From contig NZ_BSFQ01000009.1 of NCBI RefSeq assembly GCF_027922425.1, positions 152,869-216,868 on the forward strand: a stretch of 64,000 nt of DNA. The letters are read 5' to 3'. Within the stretch, counting starts at the first letter, position 1. Each line of letters opens with the position of its first letter. A program made the translations under genes and the position numbers. Positions 9,250 to 17,434 of this stretch are shown here, piece after piece. Origin of the DNA: Pseudonocardia halophobica. GTDB taxonomy: Bacteria > Actinomycetota > Actinomycetes > Mycobacteriales > Pseudonocardiaceae. The notes below the pieces were generated by a model. It was given only the letters and a program-made list of their open reading frames with translations, ran no database searches and had not been told where the DNA came from.

Positions 9250-10812
9250 ATGACGTCCCCGCGACTGCCCGGCAGCGGCCAGCACTGGATCGCGCAGATC
9301 GACCGGCACGCCCACCAGACACCCGACCGCGCCGCCCTGGTCTTCCGCGGCGAGCGGATCACCTGGGCGCAGCTGCGGTCGCGGGTGCGTGCGCTGGCCG
9401 GGGCGCTGGCCGAGCAGGGGGTCCGCGAGGGCGACCGGGTGGCGGTGCTGATGAGCAACCGGCCCGAGTTCCTGGAGGCCGTGCTCGCCGCGAACGCGCT
9501 GCGCGCCATCGCGGTGCCGGTGAACTTCCGGCTCTCCGCCGAGGAGGTCGCGTTCATCCTCGGCGACAGCGGCTCCGTCGCGCTGGCCGTCGACGCCGAC
9601 CTCGCCCCGCTCGCGGCGCAGGTCCGCGGCACGCTCGCGGGCCCGGCCGTCGTGCTGGTCACCGGGACCGATCCCGCCGACGCGGGCCCCGGCTCGCTGT
9701 CGTTCGACGAGCTGGCCGCCGGGCCGGAGCGCCCGCTGCCCGAGATCGCGATCGACGAGCACGACCCGGCGCTGATCATGTACACGTCCGGCACCACCGG
9801 GCGGCCGAAGGGCGCGGTACTCAGCCACCTCAACCTGTCGGTGCAGACGCAGACGCTGATCCGCTACTGGCGCCTCTACCGGGACGACGAGGTCAACCTC
9901 TGCGCCTCGCCGATGTTCCACATCGCGGCGATCGGCGGGATCGCTCCGCTCATCGCGACCGGCGGCACCACGGTGATCCTGCCCAGCGGCCAGTTCGACC
10001 CGGACGGGCTGCTCGACGTCCTGCAGCGCGAACGGGTCACGCACGTGTTCCTCGTCCCGGCACAGTGGCAGGCCGTGGTCGCCGTGCCCGACGCCGGTGC
10101 GCGGGCCGCCCACCTGCGCGTCATGTGCTGGGGCGCGGCCCCGGCGTCGGTCACCCTGCTGGAGCGGATGGCCGAGACCTTCCCGGGCGTGCCCAACGTC
10201 TGCACCTTCGGCCAGACCGAGATGTCCCCGGTCACCACGGTGCTGGAGGGCGAGGACGCGATCCGCAAGATCGGGTCCGTGGGCAAGCCGGTCCCGGCCG
10301 TGTCCATCCGGATCGTCGACGACGAGATGAAGGACGTCGCGCAGGGCGAGATCGGCGAGATCGTCTACCGCGGCCCGAACCTGATGGCCGGCTACTGGAA
10401 CCTGCCGGAGGCCACGGCGGACGCGTTCGCCGGCGGCTGGTTCCACTCCGGCGACCTGGTGCGGGAGGACGAGGAGGGCTTCCTCTACGTCGTCGACCGC
10501 AAGAAGGACATGATCATCTCCGGCGGGGAGAACATCTACTGCGCCGAGGTCGAGAACGTCCTGGCCGCGCACCCCGGGGTGGCCGACGTCGCCGTGGTCG
10601 CCGCGCCGCACGAGAAGTGGGGCGAGACCCCGGTCGCCGTGGTCGTGCCGCTGGACCCGGCCGCCCCGCCGTCGCTCGACGACCTCACCGAGTGGTGCCG
10701 CACCCGGCTCGCCTCGTACAAGAAGCCGACCCGGGTGCTGGTGCTCGACGCGCTGCCCCGCAACGCGTCGGGCAAGGTCCTCAAGCCGGTGCTGCGCGAC
10801 CGCGTGCGATGA
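9250..10812 (+). CDS. acyl-CoA synthetase (FadD-like, AMP-forming)
   Basis: 520-aa adenylate-forming enzyme that makes acyl-CoA from acid, ATP and CoA. Motif A3 MYTSGTTGRPKGA is near 177. GEIVYRGPNLMAGYW, GWFHSGDLV, the hinge DRKKDMIISGGENIY and the C-terminal catalytic-lysine motif NASGKVLKP complete the set. Length and order are normal. An AGGAGA Shine-Dalgarno lies directly upstream. The stop overlaps the ATG of the next gene (ATGA). The acid cannot be named; context with an alcohol dehydrogenase suggests a catabolic acid. It is not near the boxBC genes. Confidence 0.87.
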   Translation: MTSPRLPGSGQHWIAQIDRHAHQTPDRAALVFRGERITWAQLRSRVRALAGALAEQGVREGDRVAVLMSNRPEFLEAVLAANALRAIAVPVNFRLSAEEVAFILGDSGSVALAVDADLAPLAAQVRGTLAGPAVVLVTGTDPADAGPGSLSFDELAAGPERPLPEIAIDEHDPALIMYTSGTTGRPKGAVLSHLNLSVQTQTLIRYWRLYRDDEVNLCASPMFHIAAIGGIAPLIATGGTTVILPSGQFDPDGLLDVLQRERVTHVFLVPAQWQAVVAVPDAGARAAHLRVMCWGAAPASVTLLERMAETFPGVPNVCTFGQTEMSPVTTVLEGEDAIRKIGSVGKPVPAVSIRIVDDEMKDVAQGEIGEIVYRGPNLMAGYWNLPEATADAFAGGWFHSGDLVREDEEGFLYVVDRKKDMIISGGENIYCAEVENVLAAHPGVADVAVVAAPHEKWGETPVAVVVPLDPAAPPSLDDLTEWCRTRLASYKKPTRVLVLDALPRNASGKVLKPVLRDRVR

Positions 10813-11126
10813 GTCCGGGGTCCCGCGACGGTCAGAAGGACATGCTGATCGTCGCGGGACACCTCGTCGTCGACCCCGCCGAGCGGGACGGCTACGTCGC
10901 CGGATGTGCGCAGGTCGTGGAGCTCGCCCGGGCGGCCGAGGGCTGCCTGGACTTCTCCATCACCGCGGACGTGCTCGACCCGGGCAGGGTGAACGTCTAC
11001 GAGCGCTGGACGGCGGAGGAGCCGCTGCTCGCCTTCCGGGGCGGCGGGCCCTCCGAGGGCCAGCAGGCGCAGATCCTCGACGCGGACGTGAAGCGGTACA
11101 CGATCTCCGCAGTGGGCGATCCCTAG
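10809..11126 (+). CDS. antibiotic biosynthesis monooxygenase (ABM)-fold protein
   Basis: 105 aa with one dimeric alpha-beta barrel: MLIVAGHLVVDPAERDGYVA, ARAAEGCLDFSI, NVYERWTAEEPLLAF. Such proteins are cofactor-free monooxygenases, quinone-type isomerases or simple stress proteins. ATG 10809 overlaps the ligase stop by 4 nt, suggesting translational coupling. A second ATG at 10842 starts exactly at the conserved domain but its purine stretch is too close. The TAG stop interlocks with the TAG of the convergent DUF937 gene in a single CTAG (11123-11126). Confidence 0.7.
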   Translation: MSPGSRDGQKDMLIVAGHLVVDPAERDGYVAGCAQVVELARAAEGCLDFSITADVLDPGRVNVYERWTAEEPLLAFRGGGPSEGQQAQILDADVKRYTISAVGDP

Positions 11127-11764
11127 GGAGACTTGCGGCCGCCGCCGAGCAGGCCGCCGAGGAGGTCACCCAGCCCGCCGCCGAGGATCCCGCCCTGGCC
11201 GGACTGCCCGCCCGCGCCGCCGCCGAGGATCCCGCCGAGCAGGTCCCCGAGACCGCCACCCGAGCCCGCGCCGGACCCGGACAGGCCGCCCGTGCCCGCG
11301 GACCCGCCGGCCAGCTTCTTGGCCAGGTAGGACATCACGATCGGGGCGAGGATCGGCAGCAGCTTCGCGATCAGGCCGGAGCCGTCCTGCCCGCCGAGCG
11401 CGCCCTGCGCGCCGGGGGCCGCGGCCCCGCCGCCGGGGCTCCCGCCGAGCGGGCCGAGCCCGCCCAGCTGGTTGACGACCACCGGGCGCTGCTCGCCGAA
11501 CACGTGCCCGACGATCCGGTCGCCGTCCGTGGTGTCGACCTGTCCGAGGTCCACCCCGCCGTCGATCAGGCCGGAGTCGTGCTGCTGCACCGCGTGCGCG
11601 AGGGAGGCGGCCCCCGCGGGGTCCTCCGCGTTGGCCTGGATGCCGCCGAGCAGGGCCGGCAGCGCCTGACGGGCGGCGTGTTCCGCGGTGGCCTCGTCGA
11701 CGCCCAGGCGGGCCGCGAGGTCTCCGAGCGGAACCTGGGCGAGGATCTCGTCGACCGGGCTCAT
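11123..11764 (-). CDS. DUF937 family protein
   Basis: 213 aa. The N-terminal helical half (MSPVDEILAQVPLGDLAARL, then AEHAARQALPALLGGIQANA and IVGHVFG) matches the DUF937 domain, a YidB-like helical fold. The C-terminal third is low-complexity glycine/leucine repeats (GLGDLLGGILGGG and similar). Function is unknown. ATG 11764 is the first start giving the domain. Its last two coding bases and stop overlap the ABM gene's stop. Confidence 0.78.
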   Translation of the reverse strand: MSPVDEILAQVPLGDLAARLGVDEATAEHAARQALPALLGGIQANAEDPAGAASLAHAVQQHDSGLIDGGVDLGQVDTTDGDRIVGHVFGEQRPVVVNQLGGLGPLGGSPGGGAAAPGAQGALGGQDGSGLIAKLLPILAPIVMSYLAKKLAGGSAGTGGLSGSGAGSGGGLGDLLGGILGGGAGGQSGQGGILGGGLGDLLGGLLGGGRKSP

Positions 11765-11881
11765 GCGGCGGAGACTAGCGGCGGTCCCGTGGTCCGCGCG
11801 CCCCGTTCGTCGTCCGGGACCGACCACAGGGGTGTCCACAGGACCCCGGGTAGGTTCCGCGGCGAGACACGAGGAGGCGTC

Positions 11882-12907
11882 ATGCGGCTGGGGTTCCACA
11901 TCGGCTACTGGTCCTCGGGCCCGCCGCCGGGTGCGCAGGAGTCGGTGCTGGCCGCCGAGCGGCTGGGCTACGAGTCGGTGTGGTCGGCCGAGGCGTACGG
12001 CTCGGACTGCCTCACCCCGCTGGCCTGGTGGGGCGCCGCGACCAGCCGGATCACGCTGGGGACCAACATCCTGCAGATGTCGGCGCGCACCCCGACCGCC
12101 GCCGCGATGGCCGCGCTGACCATGGACCACCTCTCCGGCGGCCGGTTCGTGTTGGGCCTCGGCGCGTCGGGCCCGCAGGTCGTGGAGGGCTGGTACGGGC
12201 AGCGCTACCCGCGGCCGCTGGCCCGCACCCGCGAGTACATCGCGATCGTGCGGAAGGTGCTGGCCCGCGAGGAGCCCGTGGCCTTCGACGGCGAGTTCTA
12301 CCGGCTGCCGGTCGACGGCGGCGCCGGCCTGGGCAAGCCGCTGCGCTCGACCGTCCACCCCGTGCGCCCGGACCTGCCGATCCACCTGGCCGCCGAGGGC
12401 CCGAAGAACGTCGCGCTGGCCGCCGAGATCGCGGACGGCTGGCTGCCGCTCTTCTTCTCCCCCAAGGCCGACGCGTTCTACCGCGACGCCCTCGCCGAGG
12501 GCTTCGCCCGCCCCGGGGCGCGCCGCACGGCGGACGACTTCCGGGTCCAGGCCTCCCTGCCCGTGATCGTCGACGCGGACGTCGAGCGCGCCGCCGACCA
12601 CGTCCGGCCCTTCCTCGCCCTCTACGTCGGCGGGATGGGCGCCAAGGACGCCAACTTCCACAACCAGGTCTTCGTCCGGATGGGCTGGGAGGCCGAGTGC
12701 GCCCGGATCCAGGAGCTGTACCTGGAGGGCCGCAAGAAGGAGGCGGTGGCCGCGGTGCCCACGGCGATGGTCGAGGACGTCGCGCTGGTCGGGCCGAAGG
12801 AGAAGATCCGCGCGGAGCTCCCCGCCTGGGAGGAGACCGTCGTCGACACGATCCTCGTGCAGGGGGACCCGCGCGGCCTCGAGGCCGTGGCCGACGCGCT
12901 GTCCTGA
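11882..12907 (+). CDS. LLM-class F420-dependent oxidoreductase
   Basis: 341 aa. Motifs of the luciferase-like barrel: RLGFHIGYW, AAERLGYESVWSAEAYGSD, LGTNILQMSARTPTAAAMAA, LSGGRFVLGLGASGPQVVEGWYG and IHLAAEGPKNVALAAEIADG. These resemble the F420-dependent branch with the GxSGPQVxExW segment. A near-perfect Shine-Dalgarno GAGGAGG precedes the ATG. No partner gene is adjacent on the strand. Substrate unknown. A hairpin follows the stop. Confidence 0.85.
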   Translation: MRLGFHIGYWSSGPPPGAQESVLAAERLGYESVWSAEAYGSDCLTPLAWWGAATSRITLGTNILQMSARTPTAAAMAALTMDHLSGGRFVLGLGASGPQVVEGWYGQRYPRPLARTREYIAIVRKVLAREEPVAFDGEFYRLPVDGGAGLGKPLRSTVHPVRPDLPIHLAAEGPKNVALAAEIADGWLPLFFSPKADAFYRDALAEGFARPGARRTADDFRVQASLPVIVDADVERAADHVRPFLALYVGGMGAKDANFHNQVFVRMGWEAECARIQELYLEGRKKEAVAAVPTAMVEDVALVGPKEKIRAELPAWEETVVDTILVQGDPRGLEAVADALS

Positions 12908-12914
12908 GCGGGCG

Positions 12915-12947
12915 GCGCATTCGCTCGAGAGGTCTGAGCGAGAGCGC
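12915..12947. terminator. GC-rich hairpin between convergent genes
   Basis: Arms GCGCATTCGCTC and GAGCGAGAGCGC pair at 10 of 12 positions around a 9-nt loop, between the stops of the convergent LLM gene (12907) and PPOX-fold gene (12969). No T-tract follows; terminators without one are common in high-GC actinobacteria. Confidence 0.5.
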
Positions 12948-12968
12948 CGTTCACCGGGGGGAGCGGGG

Positions 12969-13484
12969 TCAGAAGCGGTACCGGGTCTGGCCGTAGGTGC
13001 CCTTGGCGAAGGCCCACACCGCCTCGGGGGCCACGGCGAACACCAGGGCGGGGCCGCCGTCGCCGACGAAGGTGCCGTCGTCCGCGACGTCGAAGTGCCA
13101 CTCCTCGCCGTACTTCGCGACGTAGGCGTCGGCGACGGCCTGCAGCGCCGCGGTGTCCGTGACGCGCACCGCCTCGCCCTCGACGACGACGTCGAGCCCC
13201 CGGTCCAGGTCGTTGCAGCCGGTCGTGACCACGCAGCCCGGGGTCTCCGCGAGGTTGCGGGCCTTGCGCTCCCCCGCCCCGGTGCAGAAGTGCAGCGCCC
13301 CCTCGTGCCACACCGCGATCAGCGGCGTGACGTGCGGGCGGCGGCCGCCGGGCCGGACCGTCGAGACCCAGTACAACGGCGCGTCGGCGAGCCGCGCGCG
13401 GGCGGTCGCCCACGGCGTCGGCTGGGCGGCGGGCTCGCTGTAGCGGCCGTCGAACTCGGTCACCGGCTCGAGCGTGCGGGTCAT
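12969..13484 (-). CDS. pyridoxamine 5'-phosphate oxidase-fold protein (F420/FMN split barrel)
   Basis: 171 aa. The split-barrel core is seen in WVSTVRPGGRRPHVTPLIAV, LHFCTGAGERKARNLAETPG and LDVVVEGEAVRV, ending with VWAFAKGTYGQTRYRF. This resembles actinobacterial F420- or FMN-binding PPOX proteins, not pyridoxine biosynthesis PdxH. ATG 13484 is preferred over ATG 13538 because GAGGAGG lies 7 nt upstream. Reaction unknown. Confidence 0.75.
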   Translation of the reverse strand: MTRTLEPVTEFDGRYSEPAAQPTPWATARARLADAPLYWVSTVRPGGRRPHVTPLIAVWHEGALHFCTGAGERKARNLAETPGCVVTTGCNDLDRGLDVVVEGEAVRVTDTAALQAVADAYVAKYGEEWHFDVADDGTFVGDGGPALVFAVAPEAVWAFAKGTYGQTRYRF

Positions 13485-13565
13485 GGCGGGCCTCCTCGGG
13501 TCGTCGTCGGATGGACCGCCGCCACGCCCGGAACTCATCGCCTACCGTGGAGCCGGGGGTGCTCC

Positions 13566-14033
13566 ATGAGGTACGAGTCCGCCGTCGAGAAGGCCATCCG
13601 CGAGGCCGTGGAACGCGGCGAGTTCGACGACCTGCCCGGCAAGGGCCGGCCGCTGCCGAACCTGGCCGACGCGGACGAGAACTGGTGGATCAAGGGCTAC
13701 CTGCGGCGCGAGGGCGTGCCGTCCGACGCGCTGCTGCCCACCCCGGTCCAGCTCCGCAAGGAGGTCGAGCGGCTGCCGGAGACGGTTCGTGACCTGCCGA
13801 CCGAGCAGGCCGTGCGCGATCTCGTCGCCGAGCTGAACACCCGCATCGCCACCTGTCTGCGCGCCCCGGACGGGCCGCGGTTGCCGCTGCGCCGCGCCGA
13901 TCCCGACGCCGTCGCGGAGGCCTGGCGGGCCCACCGGGAGGCGCGTTCGGCCGCCCTGCGGCAGGCCCGCGCACGGGAGACGCCCGCACCGCGGCGGAGC
14001 CGGTGGTGGCGCCGGGGGGCACGGGCGAACTAG
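13566..14033 (+). CDS. DUF1992 / DnaJ-C28-conserved domain protein
   Basis: 155 aa. The N-terminal block YESAVEKAIREAVERGEFDD, then LPGKGRPLPNL, is the diagnostic DUF1992 sequence, followed by LRREGVPSDALL and a charged, helical C-terminus rich in Arg and Ala. No J domain is present. Function is unknown in bacteria. The next gene starts 38 nt downstream on the same strand. Confidence 0.82.
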   Translation: MRYESAVEKAIREAVERGEFDDLPGKGRPLPNLADADENWWIKGYLRREGVPSDALLPTPVQLRKEVERLPETVRDLPTEQAVRDLVAELNTRIATCLRAPDGPRLPLRRADPDAVAEAWRAHREARSAALRQARARETPAPRRSRWWRRGARAN

Positions 14034-14071
14034 CGTCGGGAGAAGATCACCGTCGCTCGTGGAGGTACCTC

Positions 14072-15031
14072 GTGCCCGACCGCTGGGGCATCACCCTGCC
14101 GCTCTCCGGCCTCCCGCTCCGCGAGCAACGCGCGGTGGTCGAACGGCTCCCCGACCTCGGCTACACGGACGTCTGGAGCGCCGAGGCGGACCGGACCGAC
14201 GCGTTCACCCCGCTGGTCCTGGCCGCGCAGTGGGCCCCGGCGCTGCGGCTGGGCACCGCGATCGTGCCGGCCTTCACCCGCGGCCCGGCCCTCCTCGCGC
14301 AGTCCGCGGCCACCCTCGCCAACCTGGCGCCCGGCCGGTTCGCGCTCGGCATCGGCAGCTCGTCCGACGTGATCGTGGAGGGCTGGAACGGCATCCCCTT
14401 CGACGAGCCCTACGGGCGGGTGCGGGACACCCTGCGGTTCCTCCGCGCGGCGTTCACCGGCGAGCGGGTGGCCGAGGACTGGGCGTCGTTCTCGATCCGC
14501 GGGTTCCGGCTGGGCGAGGTGCCCGACCCGGTGCCGCCGGTGCTGGTCGCGGCGCTGCGGCCCGGGATGCTGCGGCTCGCCGGCCGGGAGGGCGACGGCG
14601 CGATCGTCAACTGGCTCACGGCCGACGACGTCCGGGCCGTCGCCCCGCACGTGCGCGAGTACGGCAAGCCCGACGCCGAGATCGTGGCCCGGATCTTCGT
14701 GGTGCCCGACGCCGAGCCGGACGAGGCCCGCGCGCTCGGCCGCCGGCTCGCCGCCGCGTACCTCAACGTCCCGGTCTACCGCGCCTTCCACCAGTGGCTG
14801 GGCCGCACCGAGCTCGGGCCGATGTGGAAGCTCTGGGCGGACGGGGACCGGCGCGGTGCCGTCGAGGCCATCCCCGACGACGTCGTCGACCGGCTGGTGC
14901 TGCACGGTCCCGCCGCCGCGGTGCGCGAGCAGGTGGAGGAGTACGTGAAGGCGGGGGTGAGCACGCCGGTGCTGGCGCCGCTCGGCGGCGGGGACCCGGT
15001 CGCGACCGTCGAGGCCCTGGCGCCGCAGTAG
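14072..15031 (+). CDS. LLM-class flavin/F420-dependent oxidoreductase
   Basis: 319 aa. DRWGITLPLSGLPLREQ, LPDLGYTDVWSAEADRTDAF, LGTAIVPAFTRGPALLAQSA, LAPGRFALGIGSSSDVIVEG and VAALRPGMLRLAGREGDGAI are the core LLM elements. GTG 14072 follows GGAGGT with 5 nt spacing. It probably forms a short unit with the DUF1992 gene. Substrate unknown. Confidence 0.82.
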   Translation: MPDRWGITLPLSGLPLREQRAVVERLPDLGYTDVWSAEADRTDAFTPLVLAAQWAPALRLGTAIVPAFTRGPALLAQSAATLANLAPGRFALGIGSSSDVIVEGWNGIPFDEPYGRVRDTLRFLRAAFTGERVAEDWASFSIRGFRLGEVPDPVPPVLVAALRPGMLRLAGREGDGAIVNWLTADDVRAVAPHVREYGKPDAEIVARIFVVPDAEPDEARALGRRLAAAYLNVPVYRAFHQWLGRTELGPMWKLWADGDRRGAVEAIPDDVVDRLVLHGPAAAVREQVEEYVKAGVSTPVLAPLGGGDPVATVEALAPQ

Positions 15032-15048
15032 CCCGGTAGCCCGGTGGC

Positions 15049-15648
15049 TCAGTTGCGGGGGCGCAGCCCGTCCATGACCAGGTCGAGCAGCCGGCCGGCC
15101 TGCTCGCGCTGCTCGGGCGCACCGGCGGACAGCGTGATCCCGGACAGCGCGGCGATCACGTCCCCGGGGTCGACGTCCGAGCGCAGGGTGCCCTCCTTCG
15201 CGCCGGCCTCGAGGAAGGAGCCGACGGCCTCGCGCATCCGCGCCTTGGTCTCGGCGTACGGGTTGCCTCCGGTCGCGACGATCGCCCGCAGGGTGTCCGC
15301 CATGCCGCGCTTGGCCGTCATGTAGTCGACGAAGCGGTCCATCCAGGTCCGCATCGCGCGGTCCGGCGGCTCGGCTTCGAGCAGGCCCGGGACCGCGTCG
15401 CACAGCCGGGCCACCTCACTGCGGTAGGCCGCCTCGACCAGGGCCTCCCGCGTGGGGAAGTGCCGGTAGAGCGTGCCGATCCCGACGCCCGCCGCCTTCG
15501 CGATGCCCTCCAGCGACACGTCCCGGCCGGGCTGGGAGAAGGCCTCGACGGCCACCTGGAGCAGCCGTTCGCGGTTGCGCCGCGCGTCCGCGCGCAGCGG
15601 CCGTCCCGACTCCGCCGGCGCGTCGCCGCCAGTTGTGACCTGCATCAC
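15049..15648 (-). CDS. TetR family transcriptional regulator
   Basis: 199 aa. N-terminal HTH: ADARRNRERLLQVAVEAF, then VSLEGIAKAAGVGIGTLYRH and FPTREALVEAAY, a canonical TetR DNA-binding domain. The C-terminal ligand domain is divergent. It is divergent from an SDR gene (start 15773), and two matching inverted repeats lie between the starts. That arrangement is typical of a TetR repressor controlling itself and the SDR. The ligand is unknown. A second ATG one codon in is equally possible. Confidence 0.88.
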   Translation of the reverse strand: MMQVTTGGDAPAESGRPLRADARRNRERLLQVAVEAFSQPGRDVSLEGIAKAAGVGIGTLYRHFPTREALVEAAYRSEVARLCDAVPGLLEAEPPDRAMRTWMDRFVDYMTAKRGMADTLRAIVATGGNPYAETKARMREAVGSFLEAGAKEGTLRSDVDPGDVIAALSGITLSAGAPEQREQAGRLLDLVMDGLRPRN

Positions 15649-15660
15649 TGTCTCCTGTCA

Positions 15661-15678
15661 ACCGGAACAGCCTCCGGT
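15661..15678. promoter_or_regulatory. TetR operator candidate 1, ACCGGA-N6-TCCGGT
   Basis: Perfect 6-6-6 inverted repeat 12 nt upstream of the TetR start. An identical pair of arms recurs at 15693-15710, 32 bp away centre to centre, about three helical turns. Confidence 0.65.
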
Positions 15679-15692
15679 TCACCCGGGTTCGG

Positions 15693-15710
15693 ACCGGAGG
15701 CAGCTCCGGT
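15693..15710. promoter_or_regulatory. TetR operator candidate 2, ACCGGA-N6-TCCGGT
   Basis: Second copy of the same inverted repeat, on the SDR side of the divergent gap (SDR start 15773). Same spacer length as copy 1, and the spacers share a similar sequence (ACAGCC and GGCAGC). Confidence 0.65.
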
Positions 15711-15772
15711 TGCACTGTACGCGCCCGGGCGCACTCGCCGGGCGTGCCACGATTCTCGCGGAAGGGGTTCCC

Positions 15773-16729
15773 ATGACCGTCACGTTCACCCCCTCGATCT
15801 CCCGCCCCTTCACCGGCCCGTTCGGGGCCGACACCACCGCCGCCGAGGTCGTCGCCGGCCTCGACCTGGGCGGCCGCCGCGCCGTCGTCACCGGCGCGGC
15901 CTCCGGCATCGGCCTCGAGACCGCCCGCGCGCTCGCCTCCGCCGGCGCCTGCGTGACGCTCGCCGTGCGCGACCTCGACGCGGGGGCCGCCACCGCCGCC
16001 GAGATCACCCGGGTCACCGACAACGAGCTCGTCTCGGTCGCCCGGCTCGACCTCACCGACCGCACGTCCATCCGGGCCTTCGTGGCCAACTGGGACGGCC
16101 CGCTCCACATGCTGGTCCTCAACGCCGGGGTCATGGCCGCACCGCTGACCCGCACCGCGGAGCACTGGGAGCTGCAGTTCGCGACCAACCACCTCGGGCA
16201 CTTCGCCCTGGCCACCGGCCTGTTCCCGGCGCTCGTCGCCGCGGACGGGGCGCGGGTGGTGTCGGTGTCGTCGGCGGCGCACCTGCGCTCGCCGATCGTG
16301 TTCGACGACGTCCACTACCACGGCCGGGACTACGACCCGTGGACCGCGTACGGGCAGTCCAAGACCGCGAACGTGCTGTTCGCGGTGCAGGCCAACCGGC
16401 AGTGGGGCGGCGACGGGATCCACGTCAACGCCCTCAGCCCGGGCGGGATCCGTACGAACCTGCAGCGCCACCTCCGCCCGGCCGAGCTCACGTCGCTGGA
16501 GCAGCGGGGCGCCGCGACGGGCTGGAAGACGCCGGAGCAGGGGGCCGCGACCTCGGTGCTGCTCGCCGCGTCGCCGCTGGTGGAGGGCATCGGCGGGCGG
16601 TACTTCGAGGACTGCGCCGAGGCCGGCCCGCACGTGCCGGGTACCTACCGGGGTGTCGCGGACTACGCCGTGGACCCCGAGTCCGCCGAGCGGCTGTGGG
16701 ACGTCTCCATGGCGACCATCAGGGTGTGA
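15773..16729 (+). CDS. short-chain dehydrogenase/reductase (SDR)
   Basis: 318-aa Rossmann oxidoreductase. Cofactor motif TGAASGIG near 41, LNAGVMAAP, FATNHLGHFALATG, catalytic SVSSAAH and YGQSKTAN (Tyr and Lys). The form resembles the longer retinol-dehydrogenase/protochlorophyllide-reductase-like SDRs, with an extended N-terminus. ATG 15773 follows GGAAGGGGTTCC. It is probably repressed by the adjacent TetR through the paired operators. Substrate unknown. Confidence 0.85.
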   Translation: MTVTFTPSISRPFTGPFGADTTAAEVVAGLDLGGRRAVVTGAASGIGLETARALASAGACVTLAVRDLDAGAATAAEITRVTDNELVSVARLDLTDRTSIRAFVANWDGPLHMLVLNAGVMAAPLTRTAEHWELQFATNHLGHFALATGLFPALVAADGARVVSVSSAAHLRSPIVFDDVHYHGRDYDPWTAYGQSKTANVLFAVQANRQWGGDGIHVNALSPGGIRTNLQRHLRPAELTSLEQRGAATGWKTPEQGAATSVLLAASPLVEGIGGRYFEDCAEAGPHVPGTYRGVADYAVDPESAERLWDVSMATIRV

Positions 16730-16742
16730 GGGGCGCTCCGCC

Positions 16743-17414
16743 TCAGGGTGTGAACACTCCCGCCCGTTCGAGGTGGACCCGCAGCAGCTCGCCGATGTGC
16801 AGCATGTGGTCGCGCATGGCCGCCCGCGCCGCCCCCGCGTCGCGGGCGGCCAGCGCCGCGAGCACCGGGCCGTGGTCGCGGACCGAAGCCTTCACCCACC
16901 CGTCGACCCGGCCGTAGTGGCTGCGCGGCAGGTACTTGAGCGACATCGTCAGCTGGGTCTGCAGCCGCGCCGAGAGGCCCGGCCGGTTGATCGCCGAGTG
17001 GATCTCGTGATTGACCCGGAAGACCTCGTCGGGATCGCCGGCGCGGGCGGCGTCGACCAGCCCGGCCTGCAGCTCGTGCAGCCGGCGGACGTCGGCGTCG
17101 GTCAGCAGGTCCACGGCCCGCGCCGCCAGCTCGCCCTCGATGAACGCGGCCACTGCGAACATGTCCACGACGTCCCGCTCGGTCAGCGGCACCACCCGGA
17201 ACCCGCGCCGGGGCTCCCAGCGCACCGCGCCCTCGCTGTGCAGCACCATCAGCGCCTCGCGCACCGGCGTGGCGCTCACCCCGAGCCGCTCGGCGAGCTG
17301 CTCGGTGCGCAGGTAGTCCGCCCCGCGGAGCTCCCCGGACATGATCGCCTCGCGAACGACCATCGCGACGTGCTCGGACAGCTGGCGCCGCTCCGTCCCC
17401 ACCGGGATCGCCAT
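16743..17414 (-). CDS. GntR family regulator (FadR-like, FCD domain)
   Basis: 223 aa. Winged helix: LSEHVAMVVREAIMSGELRG, LRTEQLAERLGVSATPVREA and LMVLHSEGAV. An FCD-type helical effector domain follows (FAVAAFIEGELAARAVDLLT, FRVNHEIHSAI, MRDHMLHIGELL). It follows an alpha/beta hydrolase gene on the same strand after 20 nt, so it may control that operon. Effector unknown; FadR-type proteins often sense acyl-CoAs or organic acids. Confidence 0.87.
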   Translation of the reverse strand: MAIPVGTERRQLSEHVAMVVREAIMSGELRGADYLRTEQLAERLGVSATPVREALMVLHSEGAVRWEPRRGFRVVPLTERDVVDMFAVAAFIEGELAARAVDLLTDADVRRLHELQAGLVDAARAGDPDEVFRVNHEIHSAINRPGLSARLQTQLTMSLKYLPRSHYGRVDGWVKASVRDHGPVLAALAARDAGAARAAMRDHMLHIGELLRVHLERAGVFTP

Positions 17415-17434
17415 CCCGGCAGCCTAGCCAGCGA

